This document shows, one piece after another, positions 16,094 to 24,248 of a stretch of DNA of 40,419 bases. This stretch comes from Planctomycetaceae bacterium (lineage in GTDB: Bacteria > Planctomycetota > Planctomycetia > Pirellulales > Thermoguttaceae): positions 1-40,419 of the forward strand of contig SFIW01000019.1 of NCBI GenBank assembly GCA_004556055.1, written 5' to 3'. The notes under the pieces are model-generated. The model did not search any database. It had not been told where the DNA came from and saw only the letters and a list, made by a program, of their open reading frames with translations. Every line of letters begins with the position of its first letter. Positions within the stretch are counted from its first letter, which is position 1. A program made the translations under genes and the position numbers.

Positions 16094-16210
16094 ACGAATA
16101 CCTCCGCATTGGATGAAAAAAGACGCCGAGGAACCGCGCGGCGCGGGCTACCTCGACGTCAAGTTGCATTACGCGTATCAGAGCGCGTCGAGAAGGACGC
16201 GCGCTATAGA

Positions 16211-18535
16211 TCAGCGACCTTCCTCGACTTGGGGAATCCAGAGCCAGTTGAAGCCGCTGTCGTCGCGAAGTTCCTTCATGAAGTCTTCATGGAACTTTTC
16301 GACGCGCGCGCGACGCATCATCATCTGGACGTAAGACGCGGACTGATCCGTCGCAATCTGATCGAAGGAGTCGGAGATCAACTCGTCGCCGTCTTTTTCG
16401 ACGACCTTCAGAACGAAGGAACGATCTTTCGATTGGTTGCGGCAGATTCCGACGCCGTTGAGGTCAAGGCCGAAGAGAGTTTCGTAGAAGTCCCAACCCG
16501 GAGCGACGATAGCTTTGTTATCGCGATCCGCTTGACCGGCTTCGACGCCCGCTTCACGGATTTCGGAGGGTTCCGCAGACGCGCCGTAAGCGGAGTACGA
16601 CGGCTTGAACCAGGAGAATTTCTCCGTTTCGACGACTTGCGCTTTAGAGTCGGCGGCAAGTTTATCGAAGTCAGCGCCTTCCGCCGACGCCTGAGCGTAG
16701 AACTCTTGCGCCTTCTTCTCGGCGATCTTCGCCCCTTCAAGGAGCTTGTACGTCTCAAGAACCGTGTCGCGCGCTTCTTCAAACTCCGGACGATACTGCG
16801 CTTTCACGTCGATCGCGCGATAGACGTAGAATTCGTCGGGAATACGGTACTGCGACATAGGATCGGCGGGATCGTAATTGCCGACGCGACGCGGCGCGTA
16901 AGGAAGAGGCGCCGATTCGTAGAGCGTCTGCAATTCAGACTCGGGAAGAATGGCCATTATGCTCGCTTCGTCCTGAGAGATCATCACGGGAACGGAACTT
17001 TCGCCGTCGGGAAGATTCGTCACGAGGTACTGGAGACCGTTTTCTTCGGCGAGCGCTTTGAGGTTGACCTTTTGCGGCTCCTGAGTCTCCTTAGCGGAGA
17101 TCGTCGCGCGATAGTAGTCTTGGAGTTTGCCGTTGATTTCAGCCATCTTCGCGTTGAGACGTTCCGCTGCGATACGACGACGAATGATTAACTCGACGTT
17201 TTCGAAATCCATATAGTCGTATTCAACTTCTTCGGCAGGAGCGGCTTCTTCAGCAGGAGCGGCTTCTGTTTCCGCTTCCTGAGCGTATAGATTCTGAGTT
17301 GCGGAGGTTATGTAAGCGGCTTCTTCAGCAGGCGCGGGGGCTTCTTCAGCAGGCGCGGGGGCTTCTTCAGCAGGCGCGGGGGCTTCTTCAGCGGGCGTGG
17401 CGGCTTCTTCGGCGGGCGCGGGGGCTTCTTCAGCAGGCGCGGCGGCTTCTTCAGCAGGCGTGGCGATCGCGTTCAGCGCGTCTTCAGGAATAGAGAGCGT
17501 CTCGACTTCAGGAAGCGGGGACTCAGGAGCGGCGGGCGCCGTCGTGCGTTTCGGAATCCGGAATTCTTCCTTATGTTCTTCGTAGTACTTCCGGACGTCT
17601 TCCATCGGGATCGCGTCGAGGACTTCGTCGGTCAATTCGGCGCGGACAATTTCGAGCGCGATCTTGGTCGGCTGAGTGAAGCCGGGACGATCGGAATCGG
17701 CGTGGAAGACGACGTCTTTGTATTGTTCGTAGAGCGCCTGAAGTTTCGCTTCGCTAGGATCGGCGACTTCGGCGACGTAATCGCTCGCCTTGAAGACGGC
17801 GACCTTCGCCTTCGCCTGGCGATTCAACGCGTCGTACGCTTCAAGAGCGTCGGCGGGCGTCGAAAGGGGTTCGCCGTGACCGTAAGCGATCTGCGCGAGG
17901 CTCGACTGGTTGTACCAGGGATCCATACGGCGACCGGCGTCGGCCTTGCGAATATAGCGATCGAAAGCGATCTGCGATTTGAGCGCGTCGACGAGCGTCG
18001 TGTCGGTGTAACCCGCGCTGCGCATGCAGTACTGGAGCGCGTCCGCTGGAAGGGAACCGATTTCTTGCGTCTGATCCGCGTTATAACGAACGACCGTTGT
18101 GAGAAGCTTGAGATATTCGATCGCCGCCGCATTGCTAGGCTGCATCTTTTCCGCCGCCGCGAATTTGCCGATAAGCCAACGATCGACGAGCGCGTCCGCG
18201 TTTGATTTCGCGATGTTCATTTCCATGCTGAGCGTCGTCAACGCGTCGGAAGGCTGCGCCTGAAGTTCCTGCGCTGCTCGAGCGACTGACTCAAGGAATA
18301 GGCTAAGACGGTACGCGTCTTGACGTAAAACTAGGAATTCATTGTAATCGAGTTCGCCAAACTTCTGCGTGGAGGCCACTTTGCCCGTGTAACGCGGTCC
18401 GCCTTCATTTTTGGAACCTACGCACTGCAGCATCGAACCGAGCGCGATGAAGGAGAACATCGTAAAGAGGGTTAGACCCGCCATCCACGCGCGTTGGTTG
18501 CGGCGGAAAATACTAAAGGGATTATGCTTAGCCAT
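16211..18535 (-). CDS. Membrane-anchored PpiD/SurA-like protein with PAEEA repeats
   Basis: A 774-residue protein with a short cytoplasmic N-terminus (MAKHNPFSIFRRNQR), one membrane segment (about 17-37) and a long periplasmic part: the layout of PpiD-type chaperones, which help outer-membrane proteins fold. A SurA-N-like helical stretch (about 60-330) is followed by an Ala/Pro/Glu-rich insert (about 340-440) made of PAEEA(A/P) repeats, then a C-terminal region (about 440-774) where a parvulin domain would be expected; no clear PPIase signature is visible, so isomerase activity is doubtful. The insert is encoded by 21-bp DNA repeats and may vary in length. It is divergent from a beta-barrel outer-membrane protein gene, which fits an envelope-chaperone role. 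Family assignment is moderate. Confidence 0.65.
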   Translation of the reverse strand: MAKHNPFSIFRRNQRAWMAGLTLFTMFSFIALGSMLQCVGSKNEGGPRYTGKVASTQKFGELDYNEFLVLRQDAYRLSLFLESVARAAQELQAQPSDALTTLSMEMNIAKSNADALVDRWLIGKFAAAEKMQPSNAAAIEYLKLLTTVVRYNADQTQEIGSLPADALQYCMRSAGYTDTTLVDALKSQIAFDRYIRKADAGRRMDPWYNQSSLAQIAYGHGEPLSTPADALEAYDALNRQAKAKVAVFKASDYVAEVADPSEAKLQALYEQYKDVVFHADSDRPGFTQPTKIALEIVRAELTDEVLDAIPMEDVRKYYEEHKEEFRIPKRTTAPAAPESPLPEVETLSIPEDALNAIATPAEEAAAPAEEAPAPAEEAATPAEEAPAPAEEAPAPAEEAPAPAEEAAYITSATQNLYAQEAETEAAPAEEAAPAEEVEYDYMDFENVELIIRRRIAAERLNAKMAEINGKLQDYYRATISAKETQEPQKVNLKALAEENGLQYLVTNLPDGESSVPVMISQDEASIMAILPESELQTLYESAPLPYAPRRVGNYDPADPMSQYRIPDEFYVYRAIDVKAQYRPEFEEARDTVLETYKLLEGAKIAEKKAQEFYAQASAEGADFDKLAADSKAQVVETEKFSWFKPSYSAYGASAEPSEIREAGVEAGQADRDNKAIVAPGWDFYETLFGLDLNGVGICRNQSKDRSFVLKVVEKDGDELISDSFDQIATDQSASYVQMMMRRARVEKFHEDFMKELRDDSGFNWLWIPQVEEGR
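17318..17464 (-). repeat. Seven 21-bp in-frame coding repeats
   Basis: Seven consecutive 21-bp units (plus-strand consensus GGCTTCTTCAGCAGGCGCGGG) lie inside the PpiD-like gene and encode repeats of about seven residues, PAEEAPA or PAEEAAA. Units differ by one to three bases. Because the unit is a multiple of three, slippage changes length without frameshift. A partial set of the same motif recurs at about 17235-17270. Confidence 0.9.
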
Positions 18536-18890
18536 TGGAATTACTGATCCTAACGCGTACTACAGCTCTGCGCGCGGAACCATTAGCGCCACGCGCAAAT
18601 TTTTCGGATAAATACCGACCGACGCTTTTATTCGCGCCAATCTCATAAACGTCTCGGTTTCTCCTCATACCGGAAAAACCATTCGCCTATTATTTTAATC
18701 TCTCCAGTATATAGGAACGCAACAATTTTTCAAATATGGATTGATTAAATTTAACGGTTTGTTTTAAGTTTTTTGCGGAATATGCCGATAATTATAGTAG
18801 AACGTCTTGTAGGGACGTTTCTTTTCCATATTTTTTTACGATTAGACGGCGTCAAAACGTCGTTGCAACTCGACGCGCCGGGAGATTTTC
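18536..18890. other. Divergent intergenic region, 355 bp
   Basis: Lies between the starts of the PpiD-like gene (minus) and the beta-barrel gene (plus). It is AT-rich and must hold both promoters, but I find only weak boxes (for example TTGCGG near 18772 with TATAGT-like bases near 18793). No gene is seen. Confidence 0.4.
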
Positions 18891-20024
18891 ATGACGTCCA
18901 ACTCAATGCGACTGATTTTTTCGCTTTGCGCCGTCTTCTTCTGCGCGTGCGCGGCTCTCGGATCGGCGCGCGCGGATTCCGGCGTCCTCGAGTGTCTCGG
19001 AGAATTTCGCGAAGATCGCCTCGTCCCTTTCTCTTTTGACGCCGATTCGGTATTCGACGTCGAAGCCTACGACGCGACAAACGCTTCCTTTCTCGACGCG
19101 CTCGGCGACCGTTTTCTTAGCGGCGCCCCGAAGACTCTTGACGGCGAGGCCGCGTATGCGGCGCTCGGAGCTCAAGACGTCGTCGTTCGCGGATCCGTCA
19201 ATTTGCCTTCCTTGAAGACTATTCAGGTCTGGGGAAATATGTATTCGGGAAGCGGCGAGATCGAACCCAACGGTTGGGGAAATCGAGAAGTTCAGGGGAA
19301 TTACACCGGCGCGTCGGTCGGGCTCAATCTGCCCCTCGGCGCCGCGACCCTCTCGGGGTTCTACAACTATCATCGCGACCGTGAGTTCTTCACGCCGGGG
19401 CGCGTCGAGCAGAAAGACAATTCGGGAGGCGCGTCCTTGTATTTGAACTCGGGCGGATTTTACTTCGCCTTAGCCGGGCTCTACGGGGCCGACAAGTACG
19501 CGACGAAGGGAAGCGGCGGACGTCGATCTTTCGACGGGACGCAGTCTTCGGGATACTTTGAGACAGGGTACGAGATGATGGGCGCCGGAATGTTCGTGTT
19601 AAAGCCTTTTGGTTCGTATCATTATTCGAACGTGCGACACGAAGGATTCGACGCGCAGACTTGGAGTCGCGAGAGCGGAAAGGACAAATACAATTCGTGC
19701 AAACTCACGCTCGGGTCGCGTATCGATCTGAACCTTGCGGGGCTTGATTCCTTTACGCTGCAAGGTCGAATGGCGTGGACGACGGAGTTGCGCGACAAGA
19801 CCGAATCGATGCGCACTTTCAGCTACGGACGCGTGCCGGGGACGTTCTCCCCCGCGTCGCCGTACTTTGTCGGCGAAGGGGGCGGAAGCGATACTTTCTG
19901 GGGAGGCGCCGGGCTGCGACTCTCCCTCTTGGGAATGTTGGCGTGCTCCGTCGATTACGACTGCCTCTTCAACAGACGTCAGACGAATCACATCGGAAGC
20001 TTCAGCCTCCTCTTCGGATTCTGA
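18891..20024 (+). CDS. Outer-membrane beta-barrel protein (autotransporter-domain-like)
   Basis: A 377-residue exported protein. The signal peptide covers about residues 1-28 (hydrophobic LIFSLCAVFFCACAALG, cleavage near ARA-DS). From about residue 100 the sequence alternates hydrophobic and polar residues with many Gly, Tyr and aromatic strand ends (GASVGLNLPLG, GGFYFALAGLYGADKYATKG, FVLKPFGSYHYS). The final strand ends SFSLLFGF, with the C-terminal Phe that the Bam machinery recognises. This resembles the autotransporter barrel domain, without a visible passenger. GGGAG precedes the ATG. Cargo or ligand unknown. Its divergent neighbour is a PpiD-like chaperone. Confidence 0.8.
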   Translation: MTSNSMRLIFSLCAVFFCACAALGSARADSGVLECLGEFREDRLVPFSFDADSVFDVEAYDATNASFLDALGDRFLSGAPKTLDGEAAYAALGAQDVVVRGSVNLPSLKTIQVWGNMYSGSGEIEPNGWGNREVQGNYTGASVGLNLPLGAATLSGFYNYHRDREFFTPGRVEQKDNSGGASLYLNSGGFYFALAGLYGADKYATKGSGGRRSFDGTQSSGYFETGYEMMGAGMFVLKPFGSYHYSNVRHEGFDAQTWSRESGKDKYNSCKLTLGSRIDLNLAGLDSFTLQGRMAWTTELRDKTESMRTFSYGRVPGTFSPASPYFVGEGGGSDTFWGGAGLRLSLLGMLACSVDYDCLFNRRQTNHIGSFSLLFGF

Positions 20025-20074
20025 CGTAAGGAAATATTATCCCAGCGACGCGGTTTCGATTCCCCGCGCGCTGC

Positions 20075-20110
20075 GCCGGTTCTCCGCTTTTCAGGGGAAC
20101 CGGCTTTTTT
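20075..20110 (+). terminator. Terminator of the beta-barrel gene
   Basis: GCCGGTTCTCC and GGGGAACCGGC pair over 11 bp (one G-U) with an 8-nt loop, followed by six T. Confidence 0.9.
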
Positions 20111-20212
20111 AATAACGCGTCGAATTTATAATAGGGGCGAGCGGCGAGCTATTCTTCCGTCGCGTAGACCAAATCAAAAATTTCTGATCTATTTAGATTC
20201 GAGGAGTCAGAA

Positions 20213-21616
20213 ATGCACGGGCATGACGACTATATAGGCGACGGTCTCGACTTCGATAACGACGAAGGAATACATCCTCTTGACGGACGCGCGAAGCCCG
20301 CCGCTTTGCGAGTCGAGGCGACGTCAGAATTGGACGCGAAGTCGACGCGCCTCGAGGTTGACGCCGCGCGCCGCGCATGGTCTTTTGCCGTTATTGCGGC
20401 GCTCGGATACTTGGCGCTAACGTGCGCGGCGATACTCGCCTTTTCGGCGACGCTTCCGAACGCGTCGTCCATTTTCCGCGCGATCTTGGCGCTTGCGATC
20501 GTCGCCGCTCCTCTGACGATCGCGATAAAGGCGCGGGAAAGAGAGCCGCGGGCGCGACTCTTCTTCGCGATTTCACAACTCTTTTTTGGCCCCGCGCTCG
20601 CCTTTGTCGCGACCGACGCGTCCTTAACGCTTGGCTCAGAGGAGTTTTGGAGCGCCTTTGGAGACTCGTTCCTCGCTGCGCTCGAACCGTGGACGCTCGC
20701 CTCTTTATTCTTCGCGTGCGTCTTGAGAACGCGCGGCGTATGCTATTTAACGGGGTTTCTCGCGCTCGTTTGGGAGACGACGTCGGAGAGTAGGTTAGCG
20801 ACGATAGCGGCGCTCTTCATTTGCGCGGCGGGGGCGTTTCGCGCGTGGCGTTTGTCGAGCCGATCGGTTGCGACGCTTTTCGGGGCGCTTTGCTGTTGGA
20901 CGATATTGTCGTATAGCGGGGCTTGGATCACGTTGGCGGCGTCGGCTCCGACGTTGGGAATAGTCGCGTTTTTCTTGTATTGGTATGGGGCTGCGTATAA
21001 GAACGCGGCGCTGCGCGGGGCGGGTCTTTTCGCAAGCGGGATCGCGCTCGGTTGGGCGTCGACGCCAACATATTGGGACGCGGCGTTTGGCGCAGACGGG
21101 ACGGTCTGGGGATCGCGTTTTTTGCAGTGCGTTTCGACGCTTCTATTCGTAGGATTTTGCGGGCACATGCTTTTGAGCGGCGCGCAGCGTAGCGCGCAGC
21201 GTTTCTGTTTAGGGGCTTTTCTTGCGGCGGGTTGGACGATCTATATGGCGACGTGCGCGTGGGGAACGCGCGGCCCTTTGTCGTCGTGTTTGTTCCTGGG
21301 GGTTGCGGGGCTGGCGTTTGGGCTTATATTTAAGGCTGAAGGTATCTTGTCGCGAGGAGGGACGCGTTTTTCGGAGAAGGCGCGGAGTTTGAAGTCTCCG
21401 ACGACGGACGCGCTTTCGGACGATCCAGAGTTTCACGACTTCGTGGAGGCGGAGCTTGAGGAGACGCGCGGGACGCCGCCGAGCGCGACGGAGACGGCGT
21501 GTCGACTTGCTCTAGCGGATTTTTGGGAGCGAACGCGTCGTAAGGCGCTCGCGTTAGGCGCGGGGGCGGAGCTTGGCGCGATCCTTTTGTGGAGCCTTCT
21601 TAATAGAATTTCCTAA
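20213..21616 (+). CDS. Multi-pass membrane protein of unknown function
   Basis: A 467-residue protein with an acidic N-terminal tail (1-50) and about ten hydrophobic segments from residue 55 to about 375, a charged cytoplasmic-looking stretch (380-445), and a last hydrophobic segment at the C-terminus. The overall shape resembles the DUF2157-type membrane proteins, but I cannot point to a diagnostic motif, so no function is assigned. GAGGAG lies eight bases before the ATG. The gene stands alone, followed by the tRNA-Thr promoter. Confidence 0.75.
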   Translation: MHGHDDYIGDGLDFDNDEGIHPLDGRAKPAALRVEATSELDAKSTRLEVDAARRAWSFAVIAALGYLALTCAAILAFSATLPNASSIFRAILALAIVAAPLTIAIKAREREPRARLFFAISQLFFGPALAFVATDASLTLGSEEFWSAFGDSFLAALEPWTLASLFFACVLRTRGVCYLTGFLALVWETTSESRLATIAALFICAAGAFRAWRLSSRSVATLFGALCCWTILSYSGAWITLAASAPTLGIVAFFLYWYGAAYKNAALRGAGLFASGIALGWASTPTYWDAAFGADGTVWGSRFLQCVSTLLFVGFCGHMLLSGAQRSAQRFCLGAFLAAGWTIYMATCAWGTRGPLSSCLFLGVAGLAFGLIFKAEGILSRGGTRFSEKARSLKSPTTDALSDDPEFHDFVEAELEETRGTPPSATETACRLALADFWERTRRKALALGAGAELGAILLWSLLNRIS

Positions 21617-21635
21617 TATTTTTTGGGGACGCTCC

Positions 21636-21663
21636 TTGACGCGTCGCCGTAATCGCCTAGAAT
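21636..21663 (+). promoter_or_regulatory. Promoter of the tRNA-Thr pair
   Basis: TTGACG (21636-21641), 16-bp spacer, TAGAAT (21658-21663). The first tRNA begins 48 bp after the -10. Confidence 0.7.
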
Positions 21664-21711
21664 GGTGTAGGTTTACCGATGAAAACGTCAATGTTTTTGC
21701 GGTGGCTTGAA

Positions 21712-21784
21712 GCCCGCGTAGCTCAACTGGCAGAGCGTCGCATTCGTAATGCGAAGGTTGGGAGTTCGATTCTCCCCGCTGGCT
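21712..21784 (+). tRNA. tRNA-Thr (anticodon CGU), copy 1
   Basis: A 73-nt cloverleaf reads clearly. The D stem is GCTC/GAGC, the anticodon stem TCGCA/TGCGA with loop TTCGTAA (anticodon CGT at 21745-21747), and the T stem GGGAG/CTCCC with TTCGATT. G1-C72 and C2-G71, threonine identity elements, are present. The acceptor stem has a C4-U69 mismatch. The discriminator base is T and CCA is not encoded. It decodes ACG. Confidence 0.95.
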
Positions 21785-21816
21785 CTTTTATGGGTCGTTT
21801 GTACCGTTTAATATAT

Positions 21817-21889
21817 GCCCGCGTAGCTCAACTGGCAGAGCGTCGCATTCGTAATGCGAAGGTTGGGAGTTCGATTCTCCCCGCTGGCT
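21817..21889 (+). tRNA. tRNA-Thr (anticodon CGU), identical copy 2
   Basis: Base-for-base identical to the copy 105 bp upstream, including the C4-U69 mismatch and the T discriminator. The two are separated by a 32-nt spacer and should share one transcript ending at the following terminator. Confidence 0.95.
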
Positions 21890-21890
21890 T

Positions 21891-21924
21891 AAAGCCGTCC
21901 TTTTCTGTTGGGGCGGCTTTTTTT
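21891..21924 (+). terminator. Terminator of the tRNA pair
   Basis: AAGCCGTCC and GGGCGGCTT pair over 9 bp with one G-U, loop of 9-10 nt, then a run of T. Confidence 0.9.
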
Positions 21925-22007
21925 ATATCCTGGGGGCGATCTTTCATCTCCCCTAATCCGTCTTATTCCGGGCGTATGTCCCTCGTCATGGCTGGGAGTC
22001 TTGTTTT

Positions 22008-23126
22008 ATGAAAGCGATCGTTCTTTTTTCGGGCGGCTTAGACAGCATTTTGGCCGCTTGCATGCTTAAAGATCAGGGGTTCGAAGTTGTCGGACTCAAC
22101 ATGATTACTCCTTTTCACGACTGCTCGAAAGAAGCGAAGAAATGCGCCGAACAGATCGGAATCGATCTCGTGATCCGATCCTTCGGACAAGAGTACGTCG
22201 ACATGCTCGCCCATCCGCGCTGGGGATACGGCTCGAACGTCAACCCGTGCTTGGACTGTCGCGCGCATATGCTCCGCGAAGCGAAGAAGCTTATGGAAGA
22301 GATCGGCGCCGAATTTGTCGCGACGGGGGAAATCGCCGGACAGCGCCCCAATAGCCAGAAGGTTCATCAGCTAACGCTCCTCAATCGCGAATCGGGGCTC
22401 GGCGGCAAGCTCCTGCGCCCTCTTTGCGCGAAGTTGCTCCCGATTACCGACGTCGAGAAGGACGGCGTCGTCGATCGCGAAGCGCAGCGCGCCTTTTCCG
22501 GAAGAAGCCGCATCAAACTCATCGCGTACGCGCGTCAAAAGTTCGGACTCAAGCACATTCCCCAGCCGTCGAGCGGATGTGCCCTATGCGAAGGCTCTTT
22601 CGCGCCGCGCGTGCGCGACATGCTCCGCCATAAGCCGAATCCGACGCTTTGGGACGCGCGCGTCCTCTTCTGCGGACGCCGCATGAGAATCGACGAAAAC
22701 GCCTACGTCGTCGTCGCCCGAAACGCCGCCGATTGCAAGATGATCGACAAGCTCTTCGCCGACCCCGCGCGTTCGAACTGCGCGCTGATCTTCCCCGAGA
22801 ACTACATGGGAGCGTCGGCGCTCCTCGTTTGCGACGACGCTCCGGAGTACGGCTCCGCGTCCGGCGTCGTCTCGGAGGAGCTTCAGCGTTACATCATGAC
22901 CGCGTGCGCTCTTGCGCTGCGATTCAGCAACCGTGAGAAGTTCTCCGCCGTTCCCGGCGGCCCGACCGCGCGAATCTATCTCGGCGCGGGTAGCGTCGTC
23001 GTACCGATTAAAGAAGATCCCGCCGTCGACGCGATCCCGATTATCTCGGGAGAGAACCGACCGCCGAAGGTCAAGGACGCCGAGAACGCCGCCGAGCGGG
23101 AAGAGGCCGCGCAAGAGGAGGAATAG
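22008..23126 (+). CDS. PP-loop tRNA thiolation-type protein (ThiI/MnmA-like)
   Basis: A 372-residue cytoplasmic protein with the N-type ATP pyrophosphatase loop SGGLDS (8-13), which adenylates a substrate, usually a tRNA uridine, before sulfur transfer. Paired cysteines CLDC (81-84) and CALC (191-194), and an ATGEIAGQRPNSQ block (106-118), match the ThiI/MnmA-related group often annotated as tRNA thiouridylase subunits. There is no THUMP domain, so it is not classical ThiI. The region after about 200 is a second domain, and the end is an Ala/Glu-rich tail. GGGAG precedes the ATG. azlC starts 3 bp after the stop, suggesting one operon although the functions look unrelated. The modified nucleotide is not predictable. 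Confidence 0.75.
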   Translation: MKAIVLFSGGLDSILAACMLKDQGFEVVGLNMITPFHDCSKEAKKCAEQIGIDLVIRSFGQEYVDMLAHPRWGYGSNVNPCLDCRAHMLREAKKLMEEIGAEFVATGEIAGQRPNSQKVHQLTLLNRESGLGGKLLRPLCAKLLPITDVEKDGVVDREAQRAFSGRSRIKLIAYARQKFGLKHIPQPSSGCALCEGSFAPRVRDMLRHKPNPTLWDARVLFCGRRMRIDENAYVVVARNAADCKMIDKLFADPARSNCALIFPENYMGASALLVCDDAPEYGSASGVVSEELQRYIMTACALALRFSNREKFSAVPGGPTARIYLGAGSVVVPIKEDPAVDAIPIISGENRPPKVKDAENAAEREEAAQEEE

Positions 23127-23128
23127 TC

Positions 23129-23896
23129 GTGTCTTCCGAATATTCGAGCGCGAATCCGGAGAATCGCCGCGCGTTCCGCGAGGGAATTCGCGCCGGAGCC
23201 CCGATCGGCGCGGGGTATTTCGCCGTCTCCTTCGCCCTGGGCGTCGCCGCGCGCAACGCCGGGCTCGACGCGGCGCAGGGAGGATTGGCGAGCGCCCTAT
23301 GCCTCGCCTCTGCGGGAGAATACGCAGGCTTTACCTCGATCGGCGCAAACGCCGCGTTTTGGGCGTTGATCTTGGCGACGATCATCGCCAACGCTCGTTA
23401 TCTCCTCATGTCATGCGCCTTGAGTCAACGCGCTCACGAGAAGCTCCCCTTCATTCACCGCGCCATGATCGCCTACGGCCTCTCCGACGAAATCTTCGGC
23501 GTCACGATCGCGCGGCCCGGATTCGTCAATCCGCGTTTCGTCTACGGCGTTTACGTCACCGCGCTTCCGCCGTGGATTTTGGGAACGTCGCTCGGGGTGA
23601 TCGCAGGAAACGCGCTCCCGATCCGATGGGTTAGCGCCTTCAGCGTCACCCTCTTCGCCATGTTTATCGCGATCGTCATACCCCCCGCGCGGTCGAATCG
23701 GGTTCTGCGCGTCGTCGTTCCCGCGTCGATGCTCGCGGGGTTCGCGGCGGAGTATGTTCCCGGCTTGAACGCGCTCGACGCGGGAACGCGCGTCGTTGCG
23801 TTGACGGTCGTGATCGCGACGATCGCCGCGATCGCGCGTCCCGTTCCCGACGAGGACGGGGAAGACGTTCGGAAGAAGGAGGAGAGCGTCTCATGA
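23129..23896 (+). CDS. azlC: AzlC-family branched-chain amino acid exporter, large subunit
   Basis: A 255-residue membrane protein, the large subunit of the AzlCD (LIV-E) exporter of branched-chain amino acids and analogues. Family marks: FREGIRAGAPIGAGYFAVSFALGVAARNAGLD at the N-terminus, then SAGEYAGFTS, and NARYLLMSCALSQR around residues 88-101. Length is typical. The start is GTG at 23129 with GGAGG upstream, inside the end of the preceding gene. The stop overlaps the azlD start by 4 bp (ATGA), implying coupled translation. Confidence 0.95.
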   Translation: MSSEYSSANPENRRAFREGIRAGAPIGAGYFAVSFALGVAARNAGLDAAQGGLASALCLASAGEYAGFTSIGANAAFWALILATIIANARYLLMSCALSQRAHEKLPFIHRAMIAYGLSDEIFGVTIARPGFVNPRFVYGVYVTALPPWILGTSLGVIAGNALPIRWVSAFSVTLFAMFIAIVIPPARSNRVLRVVVPASMLAGFAAEYVPGLNALDAGTRVVALTVVIATIAAIARPVPDEDGEDVRKKEESVS

Positions 23897-24201
23897 CTCA
23901 AGAACACGTCTATCTTTCCGTCTTCCTGATGGGGCTCTTCACCTACCTGCTGCGCGTCCTGCCCCTGACGCTGATTCGTCGACCGATCAAGAATCGTTTC
24001 GTGCGATCCTTCCTCTACTACACGCCGTACGTCACCCTTTCCGTGATGACGTGCCCGGCGATCGTTTACGCGACGCAGACTCCCTGGTCGGGGCTCGCGG
24101 CGCTCGCCGTCGGCGTCCTCGTCGCGTGGTTCGGCGGAAAGCTCTTCCATGCCGTCGTCGCCTGTTTCGCCGTCGTCTTTATCATCGAGCTATTTCTCTG
24201 A
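23893..24201 (+). CDS. azlD: AzlD-family branched-chain amino acid exporter, small subunit
   Basis: A 102-residue protein with about three to four membrane segments, the small partner of AzlC. It shows the family pattern FLMGLFTYLLRVLPL, FVRSFLYYTPYVTLSVMTCPAI and a hydrophobic C-terminal helix. It starts within the azlC stop codon and is the last gene of the operon; the only nearby terminator faces the opposite strand. Confidence 0.93.
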   Translation: MTQEHVYLSVFLMGLFTYLLRVLPLTLIRRPIKNRFVRSFLYYTPYVTLSVMTCPAIVYATQTPWSGLAALAVGVLVAWFGGKLFHAVVACFAVVFIIELFL

Positions 24202-24202
24202 C

Positions 24203-24238
24203 CAAAAAAAACGGAAGGGAACGTCGCGCCCCTTCCGT
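24203..24238 (-). terminator. Terminator of the leucine-rich-repeat gene
   Basis: On the minus strand ACGGAAGGG and CCCTTCCGT form a perfect 9-bp stem followed by eight T. Confidence 0.9.
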
Positions 24239-24248
24239 CGCCTATTTC

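Noticed and set aside
21679..22011. Open reading frame of 110 codons spanning the tRNA pair
   Set aside because: It runs through both tRNA genes, and its internal repeat is just the duplicated tRNA sequence; no ribosome-binding site.
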